64,000 nt of DNA, taken from positions 3,100,001 to 3,164,000 of the forward strand of contig NZ_CP040443.1 in assembly GCF_005843885.1 (NCBI RefSeq). Direction: 5' to 3'. The translations under genes were made by a program, and so were the position numbers. Below the pieces are notes generated by a model that saw nothing but the letters and a program-made list of their open reading frames with translations, was not told the origin of the DNA and searched no databases. This document shows positions 43,111-52,156 of the stretch, piece after piece. This stretch comes from Escherichia sp. E4742 (lineage in GTDB: Bacteria; Pseudomonadota; Gammaproteobacteria; Enterobacterales; Enterobacteriaceae). Positions within the stretch are counted from its first letter, which is position 1. Every line of letters begins with the position of its first letter.

Positions 43111-43230
43111 TGACTTCGTAGAGTATAAAAGTTTTGTGCATTTGAAACATTACGCTTTGCAAAGGATTTTCATTGAATGTACGAGTAAAATGCCGTCATC
43201 TTATTTGTATGACCAATATGTGATCATTGG

Positions 43231-44652
43231 ATGAAAACTGATACTCCCTCTTATGAAATACCGCAGGCTGCGCGTCTGCGACGCAGACAACTCATTCGCC
43301 AGCTTCTTGAGCGTGATAAAACGCCATTAGCTATTTTGTTTATGGCGGCGGTCGTCGGCACCCTTGTCGGGCTGGCTGCAGTTGCTTTTGACAAAGGCGT
43401 CGCCTGGTTGCAAAACCAACGTATGGGCGCGCTGGTACATACCGCTGATAATTACCCACTTTTGTTAACCGTCGCTTTTCTCTGTTCGGCGGTGCTGGCA
43501 ATGTTCGGCTACTTTCTGGTGCGTAAATATGCGCCAGAAGCAGGTGGTTCGGGTATCCCGGAAATTGAAGGGGCGCTGGAAGATCAACGTCCCGTTCGCT
43601 GGTGGCGTGTATTGCCAGTGAAATTCTTTGGTGGTCTGGGGACGCTGGGCGGCGGTATGGTTCTGGGGCGCGAAGGGCCAACCGTGCAGATTGGCGGTAA
43701 TATTGGCCGGATGGTGCTTGATATTTTCCGAATGAAAGGTGACGAAGCTCGCCATACGTTACTGGCAACCGGTGCGGCGGCGGGTCTGGCGGCGGCTTTT
43801 AACGCGCCGCTGGCGGGTATTCTTTTTATTATTGAAGAGATGCGTCCGCAGTTTCGCTATACGCTAATTTCGATTAAAGCGGTATTTATTGGCGTCATTA
43901 TGTCGACCATTATGTACCGGGTATTTAACCACGAAGTTGCACTTATTGACGTTGGTAAACTTTCTGACGCCCCGCTCAATACGCTGTGGCTTTATCTGAT
44001 CCTCGGTATTATTTTTGGCATCTTCGGCCCTATTTTTAATAAATGGGTGCTGGGGATGCAGGATTTACTACACCGCGTACACGGCGGCAATATAACCAAA
44101 TGGGTACTGATGGGCGGTGCGATTGGTGGTTTGTGTGGGCTGCTGGGTTTTGTCGCTCCTGAAACCTCAGGCGGTGGTTTTAACCTGATTCCTATCGCCA
44201 CGGCGGGGAACTTCAGCATGGGAATGCTGGTATTTATCTTTGTCGCGCGGGTCATCACCACCTTACTCTGTTTCTCTTCCGGCGCGCCGGGCGGTATTTT
44301 TGCCCCGATGCTGGCGCTGGGTACCGTGCTGGGAACCGCGTTCGGAATGGTTGCCGTTGAACTGTTTCCGCAATATCACCTTGAAGCAGGCACCTTTGCT
44401 ATTGCCGGAATGGGCGCGTTACTGGCGGCATCCATTCGTGCGCCGTTAACGGGGATCGTTCTGGTATTAGAGATGACAGATAACTATCAGCTCATTTTGC
44501 CAATGATTATTACCGGTCTTGGCGCAACACTATTAGCACAATTTACCGGTGGAAAACCGCTATACTCGGCGATTCTTGCGCGCACGCTGGCAAAACAGGA
44601 AGCGGAGCAACTGGCGCGAAGCAAGGCCGCTGTCGCCAGCGAGAATACTTGA
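43231..44652 (+). CDS. clcA: H+/Cl- exchange transporter ClcA
   Basis: A 473-residue CLC antiporter exchanging two chloride for one proton, part of extreme acid resistance. Selectivity motifs GSGIPE, GREGPT (with the gating Glu148 by E. coli numbering) and GGIFAP are intact, among about 18 helices. Monocistronic by position and divergent from hemL; erpA follows. Confidence 0.98.
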   Translation: MKTDTPSYEIPQAARLRRRQLIRQLLERDKTPLAILFMAAVVGTLVGLAAVAFDKGVAWLQNQRMGALVHTADNYPLLLTVAFLCSAVLAMFGYFLVRKYAPEAGGSGIPEIEGALEDQRPVRWWRVLPVKFFGGLGTLGGGMVLGREGPTVQIGGNIGRMVLDIFRMKGDEARHTLLATGAAAGLAAAFNAPLAGILFIIEEMRPQFRYTLISIKAVFIGVIMSTIMYRVFNHEVALIDVGKLSDAPLNTLWLYLILGIIFGIFGPIFNKWVLGMQDLLHRVHGGNITKWVLMGGAIGGLCGLLGFVAPETSGGGFNLIPIATAGNFSMGMLVFIFVARVITTLLCFSSGAPGGIFAPMLALGTVLGTAFGMVAVELFPQYHLEAGTFAIAGMGALLAASIRAPLTGIVLVLEMTDNYQLILPMIITGLGATLLAQFTGGKPLYSAILARTLAKQEAEQLARSKAAVASENT

Positions 44653-44733
44653 ACGAAATACCAGGGTATTAGATAATGGCGATTATTATTGGGTTAGAAT
44701 TTGCCCAATTGCCGATGTCGTTTGGAGCAAAAT

Positions 44734-45078
44734 ATGAGTGATGACGTAGCACTGCCGCTGGAGTTTACCGACGCAGCAGCCAACAAAGTTAAAAGCCTGA
44801 TCGCTGACGAAGATAACCCGAATCTGAAATTACGCGTGTATATCACCGGTGGCGGTTGCAGCGGCTTCCAGTATGGTTTCACCTTTGATGATCAGGTGAA
44901 CGAAGGCGATATGACCATTGAAAAACAGGGCGTTGGCCTGGTGGTTGACCCAATGAGCCTGCAATATCTGGTTGGTGGTTCCGTTGATTATACTGAAGGT
45001 CTGGAAGGTTCGCGTTTCATCGTGACCAACCCGAACGCGAAAAGCACCTGTGGTTGCGGTTCTTCCTTCAGCATCTAA
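44734..45078 (+). CDS. erpA: iron-sulfur cluster carrier ErpA
   Basis: A 114-residue A-type carrier that delivers 4Fe-4S clusters, for example to IspG/IspH of the same isoprenoid pathway that uses Dxr and IspU. The three cluster cysteines are Cys42 (GGCSG), Cys106 and Cys108 (CGCGSSF). The start MSDDVALP is preceded by a GGAG site and gives the known length. Confidence 0.98.
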
Positions 45079-45089
45079 TCTGCTGTTAA

Positions 45090-45114
45090 TGTGCCGGATA
45101 AACTATCCGGCACA
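45090..45114. terminator. hairpin between erpA and yadS
   Basis: A perfect 11-bp stem (45090-45100 with 45104-45114) with a 3-base loop, placed between the convergent stops of erpA and yadS. Confidence 0.8.
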
Positions 45115-45124
45115 TCTACTCTCT

Positions 45125-45748
45125 TTAACGCCCATTCTCATCCAGCGCAAACGTCGGCAGTTTAAGATGCCAACGGATAGCAGCCAGTCGAATCAATAAC
45201 GTTACCACCATCCCCATCATACTGGCCGTTTCTAACGGGACGGAAAACGTATAATAAGCCGTAGCGTGGACAATACCGCCGATAATACAGGCTGTTGCGT
45301 AGATTTCTGTACGTAAAATCATGGGGATTTCGCGCGCCAGCACATCGCGAATGATCCCGCCGCCAACGCCCGTAATAACACCCATACATACCGCAATCAA
45401 TGGACCTGCATCCGCATTAAAGGCTTTGTTGACGCCAATGCCAACAAATACTGCCAACCCAACTGCATCCAGCACCGGCAGCATCCATTTCGGCAAGCGT
45501 CTTGGCTGGCGTACCAGGACGATCGTCAGCATGCTGGTTACCATTGCAACGACCAGATCGGTGGGATCTTTCACCCAAAATACCGGACCGTGATCCAGCG
45601 CCATGTCGCGAATGGTTCCACCGCCTACCGCGGTAACCACGCCTAATACCAGGACGCCAAAAGGGTCCATACGCAATTTTCCGGCAAGTAAAACGCCGGA
45701 GATGGCAAATACCGCTGTGCCGACTATATCCAGCCAATAGACGAGCAT
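45125..45748 (-). CDS. yadS: TRIC-family membrane protein YadS
   Basis: A 207-residue inner-membrane protein with about six or seven helices and two repeated UPF0126 units, each with a glycine-rich GGG motif (AVGGGTIRDM and GVGGGIIRDV). The family is related to TRIC-type cation channels; other members are reported as amino-acid carriers, so the substrate is open. It is 37 bases downstream of btuF on the same strand. Confidence 0.93.
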   Translation of the reverse strand: MLVYWLDIVGTAVFAISGVLLAGKLRMDPFGVLVLGVVTAVGGGTIRDMALDHGPVFWVKDPTDLVVAMVTSMLTIVLVRQPRRLPKWMLPVLDAVGLAVFVGIGVNKAFNADAGPLIAVCMGVITGVGGGIIRDVLAREIPMILRTEIYATACIIGGIVHATAYYTFSVPLETASMMGMVVTLLIRLAAIRWHLKLPTFALDENGR

Positions 45749-45785
45749 TGTTCAATCCCCACTGAGCACCTGAAAAGGTCAGGCG

Positions 45786-46586
45786 CTAATCCACTTGTGA
45801 AAGCGCATTACAGAGTTGTTGTGCAGCGAGGATAATACGTGGGCTTGCACGTTCAAACCAGTCACTTGTGAGAGGAATAATGGGGATTTTGAGCTGTTCA
45901 CCCCAGTATTGCTCGATTTTAGGAGTTTGGTCCGATCCGCCAGTGATAACAATTGCCTGTGGCGCGCGTGCTAATACCTGTTCGCGGCTAACCTGCGGCC
46001 AGGGAACATGGCTGTTTTTAAAGATGTTTTCTCCACCGCAAACTTCCAGTACCTGGTTCTGAATCGACTCTTTTCCGCTGGTGAACGGCGGATTAATGCC
46101 GAATTGTAAGAAAACACGTTTTTTAGGTTTGTCGGCGAATTTAGCTTTGAGTTGCGCATACTGTTCCAGCAAGGTTTGCGCGGCTTTCTCGGCCTTGTCA
46201 GGTTGCGGACTCCACGGGGCCAGTTGACGTAACGCATCGGCAATTTGTTCAATGCTTGTCGCATCGACCCACATCACTTTTATTCCCAGCGAAGCAAGCT
46301 GGTCAACTTGCCGCTCGGCGTTACCCCCGCGCCAGGCTACGACTAGATCGGGTTTTAGCGCCACAATACGTTCCAGATTCATCCCTTGCCAGGTGGAAAC
46401 CTGCTCTATTTTCTGTGCTTCTGGCGGATAGTCGGAATAACTGCTGACCCCTACCGGCGTGATCCCGGCGGCAAATGCGAGTTCGGTGTTAGCGGGGGAA
46501 AGTGTGATGACACGCGGCGCGGCGTTGAGCCACAGTGGCGCAAGAAAAGACAGGGCGACCAGCGCCCTGAATAGTGACTTAGCCAT
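45786..46586 (-). CDS. btuF: vitamin B12 periplasmic binding protein BtuF
   Basis: A 266-residue binding protein that passes cobalamin to the BtuCD importer, whose genes are elsewhere. Signal peptide MAKSLFRALVALSFLAPLWLN, then the FecCD-type binding fold. The ATG at 46586 lies inside the end of mtnN (8-base overlap), so translation is coupled. The sequence differs at a dozen or so positions from K-12 BtuF as I recall it. Confidence 0.96.
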   Translation of the reverse strand: MAKSLFRALVALSFLAPLWLNAAPRVITLSPANTELAFAAGITPVGVSSYSDYPPEAQKIEQVSTWQGMNLERIVALKPDLVVAWRGGNAERQVDQLASLGIKVMWVDATSIEQIADALRQLAPWSPQPDKAEKAAQTLLEQYAQLKAKFADKPKKRVFLQFGINPPFTSGKESIQNQVLEVCGGENIFKNSHVPWPQVSREQVLARAPQAIVITGGSDQTPKIEQYWGEQLKIPIIPLTSDWFERASPRIILAAQQLCNALSQVD

Positions 46587-47277
46587 GAGCCAGTTTCTGC
46601 ACCAGTGACTCAACCATCAGGCTGGACTGTTTGGCAGCAACGGCCAGGAACTCGTCGAAGCTAAGGTGAGACTGTTGATCGGCGACGTCAGAGATGGCGC
46701 GCACTACCACAAACGGGACGTTAAAATTGTGGCAAACGTGAGCGATAGCCGTCGCTTCCATTTCGACTGCAATGGCCTGCGGGAAATTGTGGCGGATTTT
46801 CGCCAGACCAACAGAGCCGTTGATGAAAGCGTCGCCGCTAACAATCAGGCCACGTACAGCGTTAAGATTCAGTTCGGCAATGCAGGACTCGGCGGCAGCG
46901 ATCAGTTTATCGTCAGCTTTGAAGCCTGCAGGGCAGCCAGGCAGTTGACCGTATTCATAGCCAAACGCCGTGACATCCGCGTCGTGATAACGTGCTTCGT
47001 CCGAGACAACGATATCGCCCACTTTTAGCGTTGGCGCCAGGCCACCCGCGGAACCGGTGTTAATAATCACATCAGGCTTGCAGTATTCCAGCAGCAGAGT
47101 TGCACCCAGCGCCGCTGCGACTTTACCAATGCCTGATTTCAGAAGCGCAACCTCGGTTCCGTTCAGTTGGCCGGTATAGATTTCGCAACCGCCCAGGCTG
47201 ATAGTTTGACGGTTTTCGATTTTGTCACGCAGCAGCGTAACTTCTTCTTCCATTGCACCAATGATGCCGATTTTCAT
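46579..47277 (-). CDS. mtnN: 5'-methylthioadenosine/S-adenosylhomocysteine nucleosidase
   Basis: A 232-residue nucleosidase (Pfs) that hydrolyses methylthioadenosine, S-adenosylhomocysteine and 5'-deoxyadenosine, recycling SAM by-products and feeding autoinducer-2 production. Active-site motifs include GAMEEEV, VEMEATA and the catalytic Asp in AISDVAD. The start MKIGIIGAM is chosen over an in-frame ATG 46 codons upstream that would run into the dgt promoter region. Confidence 0.97.
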   Translation of the reverse strand: MKIGIIGAMEEEVTLLRDKIENRQTISLGGCEIYTGQLNGTEVALLKSGIGKVAAALGATLLLEYCKPDVIINTGSAGGLAPTLKVGDIVVSDEARYHDADVTAFGYEYGQLPGCPAGFKADDKLIAAAESCIAELNLNAVRGLIVSGDAFINGSVGLAKIRHNFPQAIAVEMEATAIAHVCHNFNVPFVVVRAISDVADQQSHLSFDEFLAVAAKQSSLMVESLVQKLAHG

Positions 47278-47360
47278 AGATTTACTCGCGATAAGCTCGA
47301 TTTGAAGGCATAGTTTATCATGCGCTTGAGGGGAAGCGTATTTCTCACGCGGGAGAGGAC

Positions 47361-48878
47361 ATGGCACAGATTGATTTCCGAAATAAAATAAACTGGCATC
47401 GTCGTTATCGTTCACCGCAGGGCGTTAAAACTGAACATGAGATCCTGCGGATCTTCGAGAGCGATCGCGGGCGTATTATCAACTCCCCGGCGATTCGCCG
47501 TTTGCAACAAAAGACCCAGGTCTTCCCACTTGAGCGCAATGCTGCCGTGCGCACGCGTCTTACCCATTCTATGGAAGTTCAGCAGGTGGGGCGTTATATC
47601 GCTAAAGAGATTTTAAGCCGCCTGAAAGAGCTTAAATTGCTGGAGGCTTACGGTCTGGACGAGTTGACCGGGCCGTTTGAAAGCATTGTCGAGATGTCGT
47701 GCCTGATGCATGACATAGGAAATCCTCCGTTTGGTCATTTTGGCGAGGCAGCCATTAATGACTGGTTCCGTCAGCGCTTGTACCCGGCGGATGCCGAAAG
47801 TCAGCCATTAACCGACGATCGCTGTAGCGTGGCAGCGTTGCGATTGAGGGAAGGGGAGGAGCCGCTCAACGAGCTGCGGCGAAAAATTCGTCAGGACTTA
47901 TGTCATTTTGAAGGTAACGCACAGGGTATTCGTCTGGTGCATACATTGATGCGGATGAATCTTACCTGGGCCCAGGTAGGCGGTATTTTAAAATATACCC
48001 GTCCGGCGTGGTGGCGTGGCGAAACTCCCGAGACTCACGATTATTTAATGAAAAAGCCGGGCTATTACCTTTCTGAAGAATTCTATATTGCGCGTTTGCG
48101 TAAAGAACTTAATTTAGCGCTTTACAGTCGCTTCCCATTAACGTGGATTATGGAAGCTGCCGACGATATATCTTATTGTGTGGCTGATCTTGAAGATGCG
48201 GTAGAAAAAAGAATATTTACCGTTGAACAGCTTTATCATCATCTGCATGAAGCATGGGGCCAGCATGAGAACGGCTCGCTGTTTGCGCAGGTGGTAGAAA
48301 ATGCCTGGGAAAAATCGCGCTCAAATAGCTTAAGTCGTAGCACGGAAGATCAGTTTTTTATGTATTTACGCGTAAATACCTTAAATAAACTGGTGCCGTA
48401 TGCGGCACAACGATTTATTGATAACTTACCTGAAATTTTTGCCGGAACCTTTAATCATGCACTGTTAGAAGATGCCAGCGAATGTAGCCAGTTGCTGAAG
48501 TTATATAAAAATGTCGCTGTAAAACATGTGTTTAGCCATCCAGATGTCGAGCAGCTTGAATTGCAGGGCTACCGGGTGATTAGCGGTTTATTAGAGATAT
48601 ATCGACCGTTGTTAAACATGTCGTTATCAGACTTTACCGAACTTGTTGAAAAAGAGCGTGTGAAACGTTTCCCCATTGAAACGCGTTTATTCCATAAGCT
48701 CTCAACGCGCCATCGGTTAGCCTATGTTGAGGCTGTCAGTAAATTATCGTCAGATTCACCTGAGCTCCCGCTATGGGAATATTATTACCGCTGCCGGCTG
48801 TTACAGGATTATATCAGCGGTATGACAGACCTTTATGCGTGGGATGAATACCGACGTCTGATGGCCGTAGAACAATAA
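47361..48878 (+). CDS. dgt: deoxyguanosinetriphosphate triphosphohydrolase
   Basis: A 505-residue HD-domain enzyme that cuts dGTP to deoxyguanosine and tripolyphosphate. The HD metal site is visible: His69 (LTHS) and His117-Asp118 (LMHDIGN). Length equals that of the E. coli enzyme. Divergent from mtnN and upstream of degP. Confidence 0.98.
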   Translation: MAQIDFRNKINWHRRYRSPQGVKTEHEILRIFESDRGRIINSPAIRRLQQKTQVFPLERNAAVRTRLTHSMEVQQVGRYIAKEILSRLKELKLLEAYGLDELTGPFESIVEMSCLMHDIGNPPFGHFGEAAINDWFRQRLYPADAESQPLTDDRCSVAALRLREGEEPLNELRRKIRQDLCHFEGNAQGIRLVHTLMRMNLTWAQVGGILKYTRPAWWRGETPETHDYLMKKPGYYLSEEFYIARLRKELNLALYSRFPLTWIMEAADDISYCVADLEDAVEKRIFTVEQLYHHLHEAWGQHENGSLFAQVVENAWEKSRSNSLSRSTEDQFFMYLRVNTLNKLVPYAAQRFIDNLPEIFAGTFNHALLEDASECSQLLKLYKNVAVKHVFSHPDVEQLELQGYRVISGLLEIYRPLLNMSLSDFTELVEKERVKRFPIETRLFHKLSTRHRLAYVEAVSKLSSDSPELPLWEYYYRCRLLQDYISGMTDLYAWDEYRRLMAVEQ

Positions 48879-48934
48879 CCAGGCTTTTGTAAAGACGGAC
48901 AATAAATTTTTACTTTTTGCAGAAACTTTAGTTC

Positions 48935-48962
48935 GGAACTTCGCGCTATAAAACGAATCTGA
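48935..48962 (+). promoter_or_regulatory. sigma-E promoter of degP
   Basis: GGAACTT (48935-48941), a 16-bp spacer and TCTGA (48958-48962) match the RpoE consensus closely; the start codon is 45 bases downstream. degP is a classic sigma-E and Cpx target. rseP, which helps release sigma-E, is also in this window. Confidence 0.92.
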
Positions 48963-49007
48963 AGAACACAGCAATTTTGCGTTATCTGTTAATCGAGACT
49001 GAAATAC

Positions 49008-50435
49008 ATGAAAAAAACCACATTAGCACTGAGTGCACTGGCTCTGAGTTTAGGTTTGGCGTTATCTCCGCTCTCTGCAACGGCGGCTGAGACTTCTTCA
49101 GCAACGACAGCCCAGCAGATGCCAAGCCTTGCACCGATGCTCGAAAAGGTGATGCCTTCAGTGGTCAGCATTAACGTAGAAGGTAGCACAACCGTTAATA
49201 CGCCGCGTATGCCGCGTAATTTCCAGCAGTTCTTCGGTGATGATTCCCCGTTCTGCCAGGAAGGTTCTCCGTTCCAGAGCTCCCCGTTCTGTCAGGGTGG
49301 TGGACAAGGTGGTAACGGCGGTGGCCAGCAACAAAAATTCATGGCGCTGGGTTCTGGCGTCATCATTGATGCCGATAAAGGCTATGTCGTGACTAACAAC
49401 CACGTTGTCGATAACGCGACGGTCATTAAAGTTCAATTGAGCGATGGCCGTAAGTTCGACGCGAAGATGGTCGGCAAAGATCCGCGCTCTGATATCGCGC
49501 TGATCCAGATCCAGAACCCGAAAAACCTGACCGCGATTAAGATGGCGGATTCCGATGCGCTGCGCGTGGGTGATTACACCGTTGCTATCGGTAACCCGTT
49601 TGGCCTGGGCGAGACGGTAACTTCCGGTATCGTTTCTGCACTGGGACGTAGCGGCCTGAATGCCGAAAACTACGAAAACTTCATCCAGACGGACGCAGCA
49701 ATCAACCGGGGTAACTCCGGTGGTGCGCTGGTTAACCTGAACGGTGAACTGATCGGTATCAACACCGCGATCCTCGCACCAGACGGCGGTAACATCGGTA
49801 TCGGTTTTGCTATCCCGAGCAACATGGTGAAAAACCTGACCTCACAGATGGTGGAATACGGCCAGGTGAAACGCGGTGAGTTGGGCATTATGGGTACTGA
49901 GCTGAACTCTGAACTGGCGAAAGCGATGAAAGTTGACGCCCAGCGTGGCGCTTTCGTAAGCCAGGTTCTGCCGAATTCCTCCGCTGCAAAAGCGGGTATT
50001 AAAGCGGGTGATGTGATCACTTCACTGAACGGTAAGCCGATCAGCAGCTTTGCCGCACTGCGTGCTCAGGTGGGTACTATGCCGGTGGGCAGCAAACTGA
50101 CCCTGGGCTTGCTGCGCGATGGTAAGCAGGTCAACGTGAATCTGGAACTGCAGCAGAGCAGCCAGAATCAAGTTGATTCCAGCTCTATCTTCAACGGTAT
50201 TGAAGGCGCTGAAATGAGCAACAAAGGCAAAGATCAGGGCGTGGTCGTGAACAACGTGAAAACCGGTACTCCGGCTGCGCAGATTGGCCTGAAAAAAGGT
50301 GATGTGATTATTGGCGCGAACCAGCAGACAGTGAAAAACATCGCTGAACTGCGTAAAGTTCTCGACAGCAAGCCGTCAGTGCTGGCGCTGAACATTCAGC
50401 GCGGCGATAGCACCATCTACCTGTTAATGCAGTAA
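49008..50435 (+). CDS. degP: periplasmic serine protease/chaperone DegP
   Basis: A 475-residue HtrA protease that degrades or refolds damaged envelope proteins. Signal peptide cut near ATAAE; the trypsin-like domain shows VTNNHVV (His), SDIAL (Asp) and GNSGGAL (Ser); two PDZ domains follow (residues ~280-370 and ~385-475). The Gln/Gly-rich LA loop with Cys (CQEGSPF ... FCQGGGQGG) is present. Confidence 0.98.
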   Translation: MKKTTLALSALALSLGLALSPLSATAAETSSATTAQQMPSLAPMLEKVMPSVVSINVEGSTTVNTPRMPRNFQQFFGDDSPFCQEGSPFQSSPFCQGGGQGGNGGGQQQKFMALGSGVIIDADKGYVVTNNHVVDNATVIKVQLSDGRKFDAKMVGKDPRSDIALIQIQNPKNLTAIKMADSDALRVGDYTVAIGNPFGLGETVTSGIVSALGRSGLNAENYENFIQTDAAINRGNSGGALVNLNGELIGINTAILAPDGGNIGIGFAIPSNMVKNLTSQMVEYGQVKRGELGIMGTELNSELAKAMKVDAQRGAFVSQVLPNSSAAKAGIKAGDVITSLNGKPISSFAALRAQVGTMPVGSKLTLGLLRDGKQVNVNLELQQSSQNQVDSSSIFNGIEGAEMSNKGKDQGVVVNNVKTGTPAAQIGLKKGDVIIGANQQTVKNIAELRKVLDSKPSVLALNIQRGDSTIYLLMQ

Positions 50436-50443
50436 TCTCCCTC

Positions 50444-50470
50444 AACCCCTTCCTGTCCAGGGAAGGGGTT
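50444..50470 (+). terminator. degP terminator
   Basis: A 10-bp perfect stem (50444-50453 with 50461-50470) with a 7-base loop, then CTTC; it starts nine bases after the stop codon. Confidence 0.78.
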
Positions 50471-50499
50471 CTTCATGCAATTTGTGACTTTCTCCACCA

Positions 50500-50681
50500 C
50501 CGGCGTTGAATCCATTTGGGGGCTGGAACGCGGAAGATCATCGTAAGCGAGTTGAACAACTCATTACCCGCATGAAAGAGTACAGTCAGTTGCGTTTTCG
50601 CAATTAACCAGGCTGGATTTGGGGAATTTTGATGACAGGTTGCAGCTGTATGTGGTGTTGCAACTGAATGAAGAGCATTAG
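50500..50681 (+). pseudogene. cdaR: deletion relic of cdaR (sugar diacid regulator)
   Basis: Two fragments of the CdaR regulator remain. Fragment 1 (about 50500-50600) reads PALNPFGGWNAEDHRKR then VEQLITRMKEYSQLRFR, matching the middle of the protein. Fragment 2 (about 50601-50681) reads LTRLDLGNFDDRLQLYVV then LQLNEEH-stop, matching its last ~25 residues. The fragments are in different frames, and fragment 1 reaches a stop at the junction. The N-terminal half with the sensory domain and the helix-turn-helix region before the C-terminus are gone. K-12 has an intact ~385-codon cdaR here between degP and yaeH. The product would activate D-glucarate, galactarate and glycerate use. Confidence 0.9.
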
Positions 50682-50698
50682 GCCATTACACAATTAAA

Positions 50699-50720
50699 GC
50701 CGGGTGATACTTTACCCGGC
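50699..50720 (-). terminator. yaeH terminator
   Basis: A 7-bp stem (50699-50705 with 50714-50720) with an 8-base loop; on the minus strand it is followed by TTTAATT, 23 bases past the yaeH stop. Confidence 0.7.
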
Positions 50721-50743
50721 CCGCAGAATGACATCAGTTACTA

Positions 50744-51130
50744 TTATTTGCGCGTCAGCTTTTCCAGATCCGCTTCAATCTCGCTGATCTTATTGGTCAC
50801 CACTGACTCCAGGTGACGTAAGTCGTCGAGGATCTTACGTTTAAGATCCACTTCGCTGCGGTCACGCTGGCAGATTTGATCAAGCTCATCAATGATATAA
50901 CGCAGATTTGGGCTGATCTCCTGCACTTCTTTATAACCCTGACCCACACCATCGGCGACCACTGTTTTGCGCTGACGCGGATATTTAAACTTCACGCTTT
51001 TAGCGAAAAACTCGCCTTTGTCTTTCTGAAAATAGATTTTCAGAATATCGTTGTTGGCTTCCTGCCGGAGGCTGTAACGATCAATTTCTTCAGGATTGGT
51101 AATACCCAGACTTTTCAGATTGTCGTACAT
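50744..51130 (-). CDS. yaeH: UPF0325 family protein YaeH
   Basis: A 128-residue cytosolic protein of unknown function, rich in charged residues, with a likely helical C-terminal segment (EVDLKRKILDDLRHLE ...). Length fits the family. A GAGGTAACG site precedes the ATG. Confidence 0.94.
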   Translation of the reverse strand: MYDNLKSLGITNPEEIDRYSLRQEANNDILKIYFQKDKGEFFAKSVKFKYPRQRKTVVADGVGQGYKEVQEISPNLRYIIDELDQICQRDRSEVDLKRKILDDLRHLESVVTNKISEIEADLEKLTRK

Positions 51131-51291
51131 AGCGTTACCTCAAAATGAGTCAGTAAATTGTGCTTATCTTAGCATTTGGCCTGGCCCGCCCGGCTCGACT
51201 GTGATCGCAGAAAGCCTTTTTCTTCCAGACTTCTATCATGGCGTAAAATTTAAAAAATTACCTGCTTTATTCTGGCGATATCATTCATGTT

Positions 51292-52104
51292 CTACACCAG
51301 TTCCAGGATAGTTACTTCCGGGCGGCAGTTCAGACGCAAGCCATACAAACTTCCCACACCTCGAGTCGTGTAGATGTGTCGTTCGCCAACAGCGTTTAAC
51401 CCTGCGACATAGCGTTTATCTTTAACTGGCGCAAAAGGTTCGCCAACTAACGGCACGTGTAACTGACCGCCGTGAGTGTGGCCACAAAGCATCAGATCCC
51501 ATTTTTCATTACGCATGACTTCTTTGCTGTCGGGATTATGCGCCAACACCAGTCGTGGCAGATTGGCTTCGCTGGCAGGAGGCGGTTTGCATTGTCCGGC
51601 CCATAAATCACCGGTGCCTACCAGTTCAAATTGCCTGTCCTGCGTGGCGATCACCGTTGCCTGGTTAAACAACACCGTGATGCCCGCCGATTTTAACGCC
51701 TCGCCAATTAAGCGATTTTTCTCTGTACCCACGGGGCGATCGTGGTTGCCAAAACAGGCAAATGTCGGCGCACATTTGGCAAGGGGAGAGAGTACGTCAC
51801 TGAACGCCGAAAAATTCAGCGGCATATCAAATAAGACATAATCACCGCCCAGCAATATCAAATCGGGCTTTTGTGCTATGCCAAGAGCAATCGCGTCAGA
51901 AATCAGGCTTAAAGGAACAAAACGAGAGTAATGGAGATCTGCCAGAAAAAGAATTTTGAAAGGTGCTGCGTTGTCTTTAAAAAAGGCGAGGCGGTGACGG
52001 ATTAACTCAAGCCAGCCAGGTTCCCAGTAATGCATATAACCGAAACCTGAGCCCGCGGCTAACGTCGCGGCGGCAGCCTGCAAAAATCGTCGGCGTGAAA
52101 TCAT
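51292..52104 (-). CDS. yaeI: metallophosphodiesterase YaeI
   Basis: A 270-residue calcineurin-like phosphoesterase. The N-terminus has a Tat-type signal (ISRRRFLQ, residues 2-9, then an Ala-rich hydrophobic stretch), so it is probably exported or membrane-anchored. Metal motifs LADLHYS, GGDYVL, GNHD and GHTHGG are intact. It hydrolyses model phosphodiesters; the true substrate is unknown. Confidence 0.94.
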   Translation of the reverse strand: MISRRRFLQAAAATLAAGSGFGYMHYWEPGWLELIRHRLAFFKDNAAPFKILFLADLHYSRFVPLSLISDAIALGIAQKPDLILLGGDYVLFDMPLNFSAFSDVLSPLAKCAPTFACFGNHDRPVGTEKNRLIGEALKSAGITVLFNQATVIATQDRQFELVGTGDLWAGQCKPPPASEANLPRLVLAHNPDSKEVMRNEKWDLMLCGHTHGGQLHVPLVGEPFAPVKDKRYVAGLNAVGERHIYTTRGVGSLYGLRLNCRPEVTILELV

Positions 52105-52117
52105 CGCTCATCCCTGC

Positions 52118-52145
52118 AAAAAATCGGGCAGCGTCGTGCTGCCCG
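52118..52145 (-). terminator. dapD terminator
   Basis: An 8-bp stem (52125-52132 with 52138-52145) with a 5-base loop, followed on the minus strand by six T residues, 12 bases past the dapD stop. Confidence 0.9.
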
Positions 52146-52156
52146 TGTGCATACTT

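Noticed and set aside
47278..47415. 46-codon upstream extension of mtnN
   Set aside because: It runs into the divergent dgt gene and has no family similarity; MKIGIIGAM is the known start.
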